Origin: Henricia sp. BOLD:AAB3569
Taxonomy: Eukaryota; Echinodermata; Asteroidea; Spinulosida; Echinasteridae
Reading direction: 5' to 3'
DNA: 64,000 nt
Assembly: GCA_037783545.1 (NCBI GenBank)
Contig: JBBELK010000391.1
Span: 124,001 to 188,000, forward strand
Below are positions 1-10,947 of the stretch, piece by piece. The number at the start of each line of letters is the position of its first letter. Position 1 is the first letter of the stretch. A model generated the notes under the pieces. It saw only the letters and a list, made by a program, of their open reading frames with translations. It had not been told where the DNA came from and did not search any database. A program made the position numbers and the translations under genes.

Positions 1-205
1 AACCGACCGAGTTATCGTTGAATCTAGCAAAAACTCCCTGCCGTCACAGTTTTCGCACAAGCAGACGCCGCTTTCGGAAAACATTGCGTCTGAAGTGGTC
101 GCTATTTTGGAACTGAAGGAATGTCCAGACAAACTTTAAATTGTGCCTGCTAAAACAACTCTATATCCCAAACGTATTCTGCAAATTTCAGCAATTTCCC
201 GTTTA
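1..205 (+). repeat. Reference satellite monomer, 205 bp
   Basis: One full unit, taken from AACCGACCG to the base before the next AACCGACCG at 206. It has about a dozen CpG dinucleotides, mostly in the first half. The second half is A+T-rich and carries short A/T runs. The unit ends in a GTTTAAAC palindrome that spans the junction with the next monomer. Variable sites that define subtypes include: after TTAT, CGTTGAATC, CGGTGAATC, TGTCGAATC or CGTCCGATATAG; CCGTCACAG, CCGGCACAG or CCGGCACAT; CAAGCAGATG, CAAGCAGACG or CAACCGGACG; TTTCGGGAAAC, TTTCGGAAAAC or TTTCCGGAAAC; GCGTCCGAAG, GCGTCTGAAG or CCATCTGAAG; and TTGTGCCTGCTAAAAC, TTTTGCCTGCTTTAAC or TTTTGACTGCTTTAAC. Confidence 0.95.
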
Positions 206-1552
206 AACCGACCGAGTTATCGTTGAATCTAGCAAAAACTCCCTGCCGTCACAGTTTTCGCACAAGCAGATGCCGCTTTCGGGAAACATTGCGTCCGAAG
301 TGGTCGCTATTTCGGAACTGAAGGAATGTCCAGACAAACTTCAAATTTTGCCTGCTTTAAACAACTCTATATCCCAAACGTATTCTGCAAATTTCAGCAA
401 TTTCCCGTTTAAACCGACCGAGTTATTGTCGAATCTAGCAAAAACTCCCCTGCCGGCACATTTTTTGCACAAGCAGACGCCGCTTTCGGAAAACATTGCG
501 TCTGAAGTGGTCGCTATTTTGGAACTGAGGGAATGTCCAGACAAATTTGAAATTTTGCCTACTTTAACAACTCTATATCCCAAACGTATTCTGCAAATTT
601 CAGCAATTTCCCGTTTAAACCGACCGAGTTATCGTTGAATCTAGCAAAAACTCCCTGCCGTCACAGTTTTCGCTCAAGCAGATGCCGCTTTCGGGAAACA
701 TTGCGTCCGAAGTGGTCGCTATTTTGGAACTGAAGGAATGTCCAGACAAACTTTAAATTGTGCCTGCTAAAACAACTCTATATCCCAAACGTATTCTGCA
801 AATTTCAGCAATTTCCCGTTTAAACCGACCGAGTTATCGTTGAATCTAGCAAAAACTCCCTGCCGTCACAGTTTTCGCACAAGCAGACGCCGCTTTCGGA
901 AAACATTGCGTCTGAAGTGGTCGCTATTTTGGAACTGAAGGAATGTCCAGACAAACTTTAAATTGTGCCTGCTAAAACAACTCTATATCCCAAACGTATT
1001 CTGCAAATTTCAGCAATTTCCCGTTTAAACCGACCGAGTTATCGTTGAATCTAGCAAAAACTCCCTGCCGTCACAGTTTTCGCACAAGCAGATGCCGCTT
1101 TCGGGAAACATTGCGTCCGAAGTGGTCGCTATTTCGGAACTGAAGGAATGTCCAGACAAACTTCAAATTTTGCCTGCTTTAAACAACTCTATATCCCAAA
1201 CGTATTCTGCAAATTTCAGCAATTTCCCGTTTAAACCGACCGAGTTATTGTCGAATCTAGCAAAAACTCCCCTGCCGGCACATTTTTTGCACAAGCAGAC
1301 GCCGCTTTCGGAAAACATTGCGTCTGAAGTGGTCGCTATTTTGGAACTGAGGGAATGTCCAGACAAATTTGAAATTTTGCCTACTTTAACAACTCTATAT
1401 CCCAAACGTATTCTGCAAATTTCAGCAATTTCCCGTTTAAACCGACCGAGTTATCGTTGAATCTAGCAAAAACTCCCTGCCGTCACAGTTTTCGCTCAAG
1501 CAGATGCCGCTTTCGGGAAACATTGCGTCCGAAGTGGTCGCTATTTTGGAAC
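1..1552 (+). repeat. 822-bp (4-monomer) higher-order repeat, about 1.9 copies
   Basis: Positions 1-730 recur at 823-1,552 with an offset of 822 bp, which is four monomers plus two single-base insertions. The shared markers are an ATTTCGGAAC variant (near 310 and 1,132), the CTTTAAACAACTC insertion (near 356 and 1,178), and the CACATTTTTTGCAC and TTTTGCCTACTTT variants that follow. The copies part near 1,553, where GGAACTGAAGG becomes GGAACTAAAGG. The window begins inside this block, so more copies may lie to the left. Confidence 0.85.
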
Positions 1553-2948
1553 TAAAGGAATGTCCAGACAAACTTGAAATCTTGCCTGCTTTAACAACTC
1601 TATATCCCAAACGTATTCTGCAAATTTCAGCAATTTCCCGTTTAAACCGACCGAGTTATTGTCGAATCTAGCAAAAACTCCCCTGCCGGCACATTTTTCG
1701 CACAAGCAGACGCCGCTTTCGGAAAACATTGCGTCTGAAGTGGTCGCTATTTTGGAACTGAAGGAATGTCCAGACAAATTTGAAATTTTGCCTGCTTTAA
1801 CAACTCTATATCCCAAACGTATTCTGCAAATTTCAGCAATTTCCCGTTTAAACCGACCGAGTTATCGGTGAATCTAGCAAAAACTCCCTGCCGGCACAGT
1901 TTTCGCACAAGCAGACGCCGCTTTCGGGAAACATTGCGTCCGAAGTGGTCGCTATTTTGGAACTGAAGGAATGTCCAGACAAACTTGAAATTTTGCCTGC
2001 TTTAACAACTCTATATCCCAAACGTATTCTGCAAATTTCAGCAATTTCCCGTTTAAACCGACCGAGTTATCGGTGAATCTAGCAAAAACTCCCTGCCGGC
2101 ACAGTTTTCGCACAACCGGACGCCTCTTTCCGGAAACATTCCATCTGAAGTGGTCGCTATTTTGGAACTGAAGGAATTTCCAGACAAACTTCAAATTGTG
2201 CCTGCTAAAACAACTCTATATCCCAAACGTATTCTTCAAATTTCAGCAATTTCCCGTTTAAACCGACCGAGTTATCGTCCGATATAGCAAAAACTCTCTG
2301 CCGGCACAGTTTTCGCACAACCGGACGCCGCTTTCCGGAAACATTCCATCTGAAGTGGTCGCTATTTTGGAACTGAAGGAATGTCCAGACAAACTTCAAA
2401 TTGTGCCTGCTAAAACAACTCTATATCCCAAACGTATTCTGCAAATTTCAGCAATTTCCCGTTTAAACCGACCGAGTTATCGTTGAATCTAGCAAAAACT
2501 CCCTGCCGTCACAGTTTTCGCTCAAGCAGATGCCGCTTTCGGGAAACATTGCGTCCGAAGTGGTCGCTATTTTGAAATTTTGCCTGCTTTAACAACTCTA
2601 TATCCCAAACGTATTCTGCAAATTTCAGCAATTTCCCGTTTAAACCGACCGAGTTATCGGTGAATCTAGCAAAAACTCCCTGCCGGCACAGTTTTCGCAC
2701 AAGCAGACGCCGCTTTCCGGAAACATTCCATCTGAAGTGGTCGCTATTTTGGAACTGAAGGAATGTCCAGACAAACTTTAAATTGTGCCTGCTAAAACAA
2801 CTCTATATCCCAAACGTATTCTGCAAATTTCAGCAATTTCCCGTTTAAACCGACCGAGTTATCGGTGAATCTAGCAAAAACTCCCTGCCGGCACAGTTTT
2901 CGCACAAGCAGACGCCGCTTTCGGGAAACATTGCGTCCGAAGTGGTCG
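713..2948 (+). repeat. 2.2-kb block, recurring at 8,202-10,437
   Basis: This stretch matches 8,202-10,437 at a constant offset of 7,489 bp across a dozen or so monomers, including the 177-bp short monomer at 2,512. The order of subtypes is the same throughout. The copies flank the 2,230-bp repeat pair, so they appear to be related segments separated by later insertion or amplification. The order of events is inferred. Confidence 0.8.
2512..2688 (+). repeat. 177-bp short monomer (28-bp deletion), first of 21
   Basis: Measured from CAGTTTTCG to CAGTTTTCG this unit is 177 bp. The sequence runs GCTATTTTGAAATTTTGCC, so the 28 bp that normally separate CTATTTTG from AAATTTTGCC are missing. TTG is present at both ends of the lost segment, consistent with deletion at a short direct repeat. 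The same junction is seen near 2.57, 4.80, 10.06, 12.86, 14.06, 14.44, 15.64, 18.90, 21.33, 23.36, 24.56, 27.81, 30.65, 33.09, 39.02, 39.60, 40.60, 47.35, 47.94, 48.73 and 53.22 kb. One identical junction in all copies points to a single origin followed by amplification. Confidence 0.93.
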
Positions 2949-3407
2949 CTATTTTGGAACTGAAGGAATGTCCAGACAAACTTGAAATTTTGACTGCTTT
3001 AACAACTCTATATCCCAAACGTATTCTGCAAATTTCAGCAATTTCCCGTTTAAACCGACCAAGTTATCGTTGAATCTAGCAAAAACTCCCTGCCGTCACA
3101 GTTTTCGCTCAAGCAGATGCCGCTTTCGGGAAACATTGCGCCCGAAGTGGTCGCTATTTTGGAACTAAAGGAATGTCCAGACAAACTTGAAATCTTGCCT
3201 GCTTTAACAACTCTATATCCCAAACGTATTCTGCAAATTTCAGCAATTTCCCGTTTAAACCGACCGAGTTATTGTCGAATCTAGCAAAAACTCCCCTGCC
3301 GGCACATTTTTCGCACAAGCAGACGCCGCTTTCGGAAAACATTGCGTCTGAAGTGGTCGCTATTTTGGAACTGAAGGAATGTCCAGACAAATTTGAAATT
3401 TTGCCTG

Positions 3408-3440
3408 CTTTAACAACTCTTATCCCAAACGTATTCTGCA
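3408..3440 (+). repeat. CTCTTATCCC marker monomer (1-bp deletion)
   Basis: AACTCTTATCCC replaces the usual AACTCTATATCCC. It recurs near 5,648, 16,900, 19,746, 25,817, 29,067, 31,704, 41,246, 49,374, 53,861, 57,760 and 60,640. It is always followed by a monomer beginning CGTCCAATCTAGC, so it marks one fixed position in many HOR units and helps align them. Confidence 0.88.
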
Positions 3441-3658
3441 AATTTCAGCAATTTCCCGTTTAAACCGACCGAGTTATCGTCCAATCTAGCAAAAACTCCC
3501 TGCCGGCACAGTTTTCGCACAACCGGACGCCGCTTTCCGGAAACATTCCATCTGAAGTGGTCGCTATTTTGGAACTAAAGGAATTTCCAGACAAACTTCA
3601 GATTTTGCCTGCTAAAACAACTCTATATCCCAAACGTATTCTGCAAATTTCAGCAATT

Positions 3659-3675
3659 TCCCGTTTAAACCGAAC
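3659..3675 (-). other. Perfect CENP-B-box-like motif (leftmost example)
   Basis: The minus strand reads GTTCGGTTTAAACGGGA. It fits the minimal CENP-B box NTTCGNNNNANNCGGGN at all nine fixed positions. In most monomers the same place reads GGTCGGTTTAAACGGGA, one mismatch. The consensus is established for mammalian CENP-B; function here is unproven. Confidence 0.75.
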
Positions 3676-4076
3676 AAGTTATCGTTGAATCTAGCAAAAA
3701 CTCCCTGCCGTCACAGTTTTCGCACAAGCAGATGCCGCTTTCGTGAAACATTGCGTCCGAAGTGGTCGCTATTTTGGAACTGAAGGAATGTCCAGACAAA
3801 CTTCAAATTTTGCCTGCTTGAAACAACTCTATATCCCAAACGTATTCTGCAAATTTCAGCAATTTCCCGTTTAAACCGACCGAGTTATTGTCGAATCTAG
3901 CAAAAACTCCCCTGCCGGCACATTTTTCGCACAAGCAGACGCCGCTTTCGGAAAACATTGCGTCTGAAGTGGTCGCTATTTTGGAACTGAGGGAATGTCC
4001 AGACAAATTTGAAATTTTGCCTGCTTTAACAACTCTATATCCCAAACGTATTCTGCAAATTTCAGCAATTTCCCGT

Positions 4077-4090
4077 TTAAAACCGACCGA
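4077..4090 (+). repeat. Monomer junction with an extra A in the GTTTAAAC palindrome
   Basis: Here the usual CCCGTTTAAACCG reads CCCGTTTAAAACCG. The extra base destroys the GTTTAAAC palindrome and changes the spacing inside the minus-strand CENP-B-box-like motif. Only this site and the one near 5,898 carry this insertion in the window. Confidence 0.9.
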
Positions 4091-5888
4091 GTTATCGTTG
4101 AATCTAGCAAAAACTCCCTGCCGTCACAGTTTTCGCTCAAGCAGATGCCGCTTTCGGGAAACATTGCGTCCGAAGTGGTCGCTATTTTGGAACTGAAGGA
4201 GTGTCCAGACAAACTTCAAATTGTGCCTGCTAAAACAACTCTATATCCCAAACGTATTCTTCAAATTTCAGCAATTTCCCGTTTAAACCGACCGAGTTAT
4301 CGTCCAATATAGCAAAAACTCTCTGCCGGCACAGTTTTCGCACAACCGGACGCCGCTTTCCGGAAACATTCCATCTGAAGTGGTCGCTATTTTGGAACTG
4401 AAGGAATTTCCAGACAAACTTGAAATTTTGCCTGCTTTAACAACTCTATATCCCAAACGTATTCTGCAAATTTCAGCAATTTCCCGTTTAAACCGACCGA
4501 GTTATTGGTGAATCTAGCAAAAACTCCCTGCCGGCACAGTTTTCGCACAAGCAGACGCCGCTTTCCGGAAACATTCCATCTGAAGTGGTCGCTATTTTGG
4601 AACTGAAGGAATGTCCAGAAAAACTTTAAATTGTGCCTGCTAAAACAACTCTATATCCCAAACGTATTCTGCAAATTTCAGCAATTTCCCGTTTAAACCG
4701 ACCGAGTTATCGTTGAATCTAGCAAAAACTCCCTGCCGTCACAGTTTTCGCTCAAGCAGATGCCGCTTTCGGGAAACATTGCGTCCGAAGTGGTCGCTAT
4801 TTTGAAATTTTGCCTGCTTTAACAACTCTATATCCCAAACGTATTCTGCAAATTTCAGCAATTTCCCGTTTAAACCGACCGAGTTATCGGTGAATCTAGC
4901 AAAAACTCCCTGCCGGCACAGTTTTCGCACAAGCAGACGCCGCTTTCCGGAAACATTCCATCTGAAGTGGTCGCTATTTTGGAACTGAAGGAATGTCCAG
5001 ACAAACTTTAAATTGTGCCTGCTAAAACAACTCTATATCCCAAACGTATTCTGCAAATTTCAGCAATTTCCCGTTTAAACCGACCGAGTTATCGGTGAAT
5101 CTAGCAAAAACTCCCTGCCGGCACAGTTTTCGCACAAGCAGACGCCGCTTTCGGGAAACATTGCGTCCGAAGTGGTCGCTATTTTGGAACTGAAGGAATG
5201 TCCAGACAAACTTGAAATTTTGACTGCTTTAACAACTCTATATCCCAAACGTATTCTGCAAATTTCAGCAATTTCCCGTTTAAACCGACCAAGTTATCGT
5301 TGAATCTAGCAAAAACTCCCTGCCGTCACAGTTTTCGCTCAAGCAGATGCCGCTTTCGGGAAACATTGCGCCCGAAGTGGTCGCTATTTTGGAACTAAAG
5401 GAATGTCCAGACAAACTTGAAATCTTGCCTGCTTTAACAACTCTATATCCCAAACGTATTCTGCAAATTTCAGCAATTTCCCGTTTAAACCGACCGAGTT
5501 ATTGTCGAATCTAGCAAAAACTCCCCTGCCGGCACATTTTTCGCACAAGCAGACGCCGCTTTCGGAAAACATTGCGTCTGAAGTGGTCGCTATTTTGGAA
5601 CTGAAGGAATGTCCAGACAAATTTGAAATTTTGCCTGCTTTAACAACTCTTATCCCAAACGTATTCTGCAAATTTCAGCAATTTCCCGTTTAAACCGACC
5701 GAGTTATCGTCCAATCTAGCAAAAACTCCCTGCCGGCACAGTTTTCGCACAACCGGACGCCGCTTTCCGGAAACATTCCATCTGAAGTGGTCGCTATTTT
5801 GGAACTAAAGGAATTTCCAGACAAACTTCAGATTTTGCCTGCTAAAACAACTCTATATCCCAAACGTATTCTGCAAATTTCAGCAATT

Positions 5889-5906
5889 TCCCGTTTAAAA
5901 CCGAAC
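5889..5906 (-). other. CENP-B-box-like site broken by a 1-bp insertion
   Basis: This is the second-copy counterpart of the perfect site at 3,659-3,675 in the 2,230-bp repeat. The flanking CCGAACAAG is kept, but the core reads GTTTAAAACC, so the spacing between the TTCG and CGGG blocks on the minus strand is one base too long. It is a natural internal contrast for any test of protein binding. Confidence 0.85.
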
Positions 5907-6969
5907 AAGTTATCGTTGAATCTAGCAAAAACTCCCTGCCGTCACAGTTTTCGCACAAGCAGATGCCGCTTTCGTGAAACATTGCGTCCGAAGTGGTCGC
6001 TATTTTGGAACTGAAGGAATGTCCAGACAAACTTCAAATTTTGCCTGCTTGAAACAACTCTATATCCCAAACGTATTCTGCAAATTTCAGCAATTTCCCG
6101 TTTAAACCGACCGAGTTATTGTCGAATCTAGCAAAAACTCCCCTGCCGGCACATTTTTCGCACAAGCAGACGCCGCTTTCGGAAAACATTGCGTCTGAAG
6201 TGGTCGCTATTTTGGAACTGAGGGAATGTCCAGACAAATTTGAAATTTTGCCTGCTTTAACAACTCTATATCCCAAACGTATTCTGCAAATTTCAGCAAT
6301 TTCCCGTTTAAACCGACCGAGTTATCGTTGAATCTAGCAAAAACTCCCTGCCGTCACAGTTTTCGCTCAAGCAGATGCCGCTTTCGGGAAACATTGCGTC
6401 CGAAGTGGTCGCTATTTTGGAACTGAAGGAGTGTCCAGACAAACTTCAAATTGTGCCTGCTAAAACAACTCTATATCCCAAACGTATTCTTCAAATTTCA
6501 GCAATTTCCCGTTTAAACCGACCGAGTTATCGTCCAATATAGCAAAAACTCTCTGCCGGCACAGTTTTCGCACAACCGGACGCCGCTTTCCGGAAACATT
6601 CCATCTGAAGTGGTCGCTATTTTGGAACTGAAGGAATTTCCAGACAAACTTGAAATTTTGCCTGCTTTAACAACTCTATATCCCAAACGTATTCTGCAAA
6701 TTTCAGCAATTTCCCGTTTAAACCGACCGAGTTATTGGTGAATCTAGCAAAAACTCCCTGCCGGCACAGTTTTCGCACAAGCAGACGCCGCTTTCCGGAA
6801 ACATTCCATCTGAAGTGGTCGCTATTTTGGAACTGAAGGAATGTCCAGAAAAACTTTAAATTGTGCCTGCTAAAACAACTCTATATCCCAAACGTATTCT
6901 GCAAATTTCAGCAATTTCCCGTTTAAACCGACCGAGTTATCGTTGAATCTAGCAAAAACTCCCTGCCGT

Positions 6970-7497
6970 CACAGTTTTCGCACAAGCAGATGCCGCTTTC
7001 GGGAAACATTGCGTCCGAAGTGGTCGCTATTTTGGAACTGAAGGATTGTCCAGACAAACTTGAAATTTTGACTGCTTTAACAACTCTATATCCCAAACGT
7101 ATTCTGCAAATTTCAGCAATTTCCCGTTTAAACCGAACAAGTTATCGTTGAATCTAGCAAAAACTCCATGCCGGCACAGTTTTCGCACAAGCAGACGCCG
7201 CTTTCCGGAAACATTCCATCTGTAGTGGTCGCTATTTTGGAACTGAAGGAATGTCCAGACAAACTTCAAATTGTGCCTGCTAAAACAACTCTATATCCCA
7301 AACGTATTCTGCAAATTTCAGCAATTTCCCGTTTAAACCGACCGAGTTATTGTCGAATCTAGCAAAAACTCCCCTGCCGGCACATTTTTCGCACAAGCAG
7401 ACGCCGCTTTCGGAAAACATTGCGTCTGAAGTGGTCGCTATTTTGGAACTGAAGGAATGTCCAGACAAATTTGAAATTTTGCCTGCTTTAACAACTC
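6970..7497 (+). repeat. Ordinary monomers between two HOR blocks
   Basis: These two to three monomers have CGGGAAACATT and CCGGAAACATT types and include CTCCATGCCGG and CATCTGTAGTGG variants. They contain a perfect CENP-B-box-like match at 7,122-7,138. They resemble monomers of the right-hand part of the window (for example near 42,500) more than their neighbours. Nothing other than satellite is present. Confidence 0.75.
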
Positions 7498-7997
7498 TAT
7501 ATCCCAAACGTATTCTGCAAATTTCAGCAATTTCCCGTTTAAACCGACCGAGTTATCGGTGAATCTAGCAAAAACTCCCTGCCGGCACAGTTTTCGCACA
7601 AGCAGACGCCGCTTTCGGGAAACATTGCGTCCGAAGTGGTCGCTATTTTGGAACTGAAGGAATGTCCAGACAAACTTGAAATTTTGACTGCTCTAACAAC
7701 TCTATATCCCAAACGTATTCTTCAAATTTCAGCAATTTCCCGTTTAAACCGACCGAGTTATCGTCCGATATAGCAAAAACTCTCTGCCGGCACAGTTTTC
7801 GCACAACCGGACGCCGCTTTCCGGAAACATTCCATCTGAAGTGGTCGCTATTTTGGAACTGAAGGAATGTCCAGACAAACTTCAAATTGTGCCTGCTAAA
7901 ACAACTCTATATCCCAAACGTATTCTGCAAATTTCAGCAATTTCCCGTTTAAACCGACCGAGTTATCGTTGAATCTAGCAAAAACTCCCTGCCGTCA

Positions 7998-8152
7998 CAG
8001 TTTTCGCTCAAGCAGATGCCGCTTTCGGGAAACATTGCGTCCGAAGTGGTCGCTATTTTGAAATTTTGCCAAACGTATTCTGCAAATTTCAGCAATTTCC
8101 CGTTTAAACCGACCGAGTTATCGGTGAATCTAGCAAAAACTCCCTGCCGGCA
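7998..8152 (+). repeat. 155-bp doubly deleted monomer
   Basis: Measured CAG to CAG, this unit is 155 bp. It has the 28-bp deletion of the 177-bp type and has also lost 22 bp between TTTTGCC and AAACG, including the CTATATCC segment. CC is shared at both ends of the second deletion. Its counterpart lies at 10,793-10,947, one 2,795-bp unit to the right. The second loss therefore arose on a 177-bp monomer before that HOR was duplicated. Confidence 0.92.
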
Positions 8153-8201
8153 CAGTTTTCGCACAAGCAGACGCCGCTTTCCGGAAACATTCCATCTGAA
8201 G

Positions 8202-10437
8202 TGGTCGCTATTTTGGAACTGAAGGAATGTCCAGACAAACTTTAAATTGTGCCTGCTAAAACAACTCTATATCCCAAACGTATTCTGCAAATTTCAGCAA
8301 TTTCCCGTTTAAACCGACCGAGTTATCGTTGAATCTAGCAAAAACTCCCTGCCGTCACAGTTTTCGCACAAGCAGACGCCGCTTTCGGAAAACATTGCGT
8401 CTGAAGTGGTCGCTATTTTGGAACTGAAGGAATGTCCAGACAAACTTTAAATTGTGCCTGCTAAAACAACTCTATATCCCAAACGTATTCTGCAAATTTC
8501 AGCAATTTCCCGTTTAAACCGACCGAGTTATCGTTGAATCTAGCAAAAACTCCCTGCCGTCACAGTTTTCGCACAAGCAGATGCCGCTTTCGGGAAACAT
8601 TGCGTCCGAAGTGGTCGCTATTTCGGAACTGAAGGAATGTCCAGACAAACTTCAAATTTTGCCTGCTTTAAACAACTCTATATCCCAAACGTATTCTGCA
8701 AATTTCAGCAATTTCCCGTTTAAACCGACCGAGTTATTGTCGAATCTAGCAAAAACTCCCCTGCCGGCACATTTTTTGCACAAGCAGACGCCGCTTTCGG
8801 AAAACATTGCGTCTGAAGTGGTCGCTATTTTGGAACTGAGGGAATGTCCAGACAAATTTGAAATTTTGCCTACTTTAACAACTCTATATCCCAAACGTAT
8901 TCTGCAAATTTCAGCAATTTCCCGTTTAAACCGACCGAGTTATCGTTGAATCTAGCAAAAACTCCCTGCCGTCACAGTTTTCGCTCAAGCAGATGCCGCT
9001 TTCGGGAAACATTGCGTCCGAAGTGGTCGCTATTTTGGAACTAAAGGAATGTCCAGACAAACTTGAAATCTTGCCTGCTTTAACAACTCTATATCCCAAA
9101 CGTATTCTGCAAATTTCAGCAATTTCCCGTTTAAACCGACCGAGTTATTGTCGAATCTAGCAAAAACTCCCCTGCCGGCACATTTTTCGCACAAGCAGAC
9201 GCCGCTTTCGGAAAACATTGCGTCTGAAGTGGTCGCTATTTTGGAACTGAAGGAATGTCCAGACAAATTTGAAATTTTGCCTGCTTTAACAACTCTATAT
9301 CCCAAACGTATTCTGCAAATTTCAGCAATTTCCCGTTTAAACCGACCGAGTTATCGGTGAATCTAGCAAAAACTCCCTGCCGGCACAGTTTTCGCACAAG
9401 CAGACGCCGCTTTCGGGAAACATTGCGTCCGAAGTGGTCGCTATTTTGGAACTGAAGGAATGTCCAGACAAACTTGAAATTTTGCCTGCTTTAACAACTC
9501 TATATCCCAAACGTATTCTGCAAATTTCAGCAATTTCCCGTTTAAACCGACCGAGTTATCGGTGAATCTAGCAAAAACTCCCTGCCGGCACAGTTTTCGC
9601 ACAACCGGACGCCTCTTTCCGGAAACATTCCATCTGAAGTGGTCGCTATTTTGGAACTGAAGGAATTTCCAGACAAACTTCAAATTGTGCCTGCTAAAAC
9701 AACTCTATATCCCAAACGTATTCTTCAAATTTCAGCAATTTCCCGTTTAAACCGACCGAGTTATCGTCCGATATAGCAAAAACTCTCTGCCGGCACAGTT
9801 TTCGCACAACCGGACGCCGCTTTCCGGAAACATTCCATCTGAAGTGGTCGCTATTTTGGAACTGAAGGAATGTCCAGACAAACTTCAAATTGTGCCTGCT
9901 AAAACAACTCTATATCCCAAACGTATTCTGCAAATTTCAGCAATTTCCCGTTTAAACCGACCGAGTTATCGTTGAATCTAGCAAAAACTCCCTGCCGTCA
10001 CAGTTTTCGCTCAAGCAGATGCCGCTTTCGGGAAACATTGCGTCCGAAGTGGTCGCTATTTTGAAATTTTGCCTGCTTTAACAACTCTATATCCCAAACG
10101 TATTCTGCAAATTTCAGCAATTTCCCGTTTAAACCGACCGAGTTATCGGTGAATCTAGCAAAAACTCCCTGCCGGCACAGTTTTCGCACAAGCAGACGCC
10201 GCTTTCCGGAAACATTCCATCTGAAGTGGTCGCTATTTTGGAACTGAAGGAATGTCCAGACAAACTTTAAATTGTGCCTGCTAAAACAACTCTATATCCC
10301 AAACGTATTCTGCAAATTTCAGCAATTTCCCGTTTAAACCGACCGAGTTATCGGTGAATCTAGCAAAAACTCCCTGCCGGCACAGTTTTCGCACAAGCAG
10401 ACGCCGCTTTCGGGAAACATTGCGTCCGAAGTGGTCG
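8202..10437 (+). repeat. Second copy of the 713-2,948 block
   Basis: It matches 713-2,948 at an offset of 7,489 bp, with the same monomer order including the short monomer near 10,060. The same sequence recurs once more within the next 2,795-bp unit. The arrangement shows how one subtype order has been carried into several HOR blocks. Confidence 0.8.
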
Positions 10438-10792
10438 CTATTTTGGAACTGAAGGAATGTCCAGACAAACTTGAAATTTTGACTGCTCTAACAACTCTAT
10501 ATCCCAAACGTATTCTTCAAATTTCAGCAATTTCCCGTTTAAACCGACCGAGTTATCGTCCGATATAGCAAAAACTCTCTGCCGGCACAGTTTTCGCACA
10601 ACCGGACGCCGCTTTCCGGAAACATTCCATCTGAAGTGGTCGCTATTTTGGAACTGAAGGAATGTCCAGACAAACTTCAAATTGTGCCTGCTAAAACAAC
10701 TCTATATCCCAAACGTATTCTGCAAATTTCAGCAATTTCCCGTTTAAACCGACCGAGTTATCGTTGAATCTAGCAAAAACTCCCTGCCGTCA

Positions 10793-10947
10793 CAGTTTTC
10801 GCTCAAGCAGATGCCGCTTTCGGGAAACATTGCATCCGAAGTGGTCGCTATTTTGAAATTTTGCCAAACGTATTCTGCAAATTTCAGCAATTTCCCGTTT
10901 AAACCGACCGAGTTATCGGTGAATCTAGCAAAAACTCCCTGCCGGCA
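10793..10947 (+). repeat. 155-bp doubly deleted monomer, second copy
   Basis: It has the same two deletion junctions as the unit at 7,998-8,152 and differs from it by GCATCCGAAG in place of GCGTCCGAAG. These are the only two 155-bp monomers in the window. Confidence 0.92.

Larger units (their letters stand above)
2395..6969 (+). repeat. 2,230-bp (11-monomer) higher-order repeat, two copies
   Basis: Two tandem copies, about 2,395-4,624 and 4,625-6,854, with similarity running on to about 6,969. The unit is ten normal monomers plus one 177-bp monomer (at 2,512 and 4,742). Differences between copies are few. Copy one has an extra A near 4,080 and copy two an extra A near 5,898, each lengthening a GTTTAAAC palindrome. 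Both copies contain the single-base-deletion marker CTCTTATCCC (near 3,418 and 5,648). Confidence 0.88.

Noticed and set aside
150..170. CTCTATATCCC as a TATA box or promoter
   Set aside because: It recurs in nearly every monomer without any gene or initiator context. It is a weak match in an A+T-rich half.
250..300. Plus-strand CENP-B-like match around TTTCGGGAAACATTGCG
   Set aside because: It has TTCG and an A at the right spacing but lacks the CGGG block; only the minus-strand site at the GTTTAAAC palindrome fits.
270..638. 122-codon plus-strand reading frame, recurring at 1,092, 8,581, 11,376 and 21,877
   Set aside because: It is satellite read through less than two monomers. It is overlapped on the minus strand by another repeated frame and ends when the monomer frame shifts. 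It has no domain, no codon-level conservation and no gene context.
1541..1816. Family of 80-95-codon minus-strand frames with a cysteine-containing CLCEKCAG segment
   Set aside because: The cysteine pair could suggest a zinc-binding peptide, but the frame follows the repeat exactly, changes with each subtype and has no consistent start or end.
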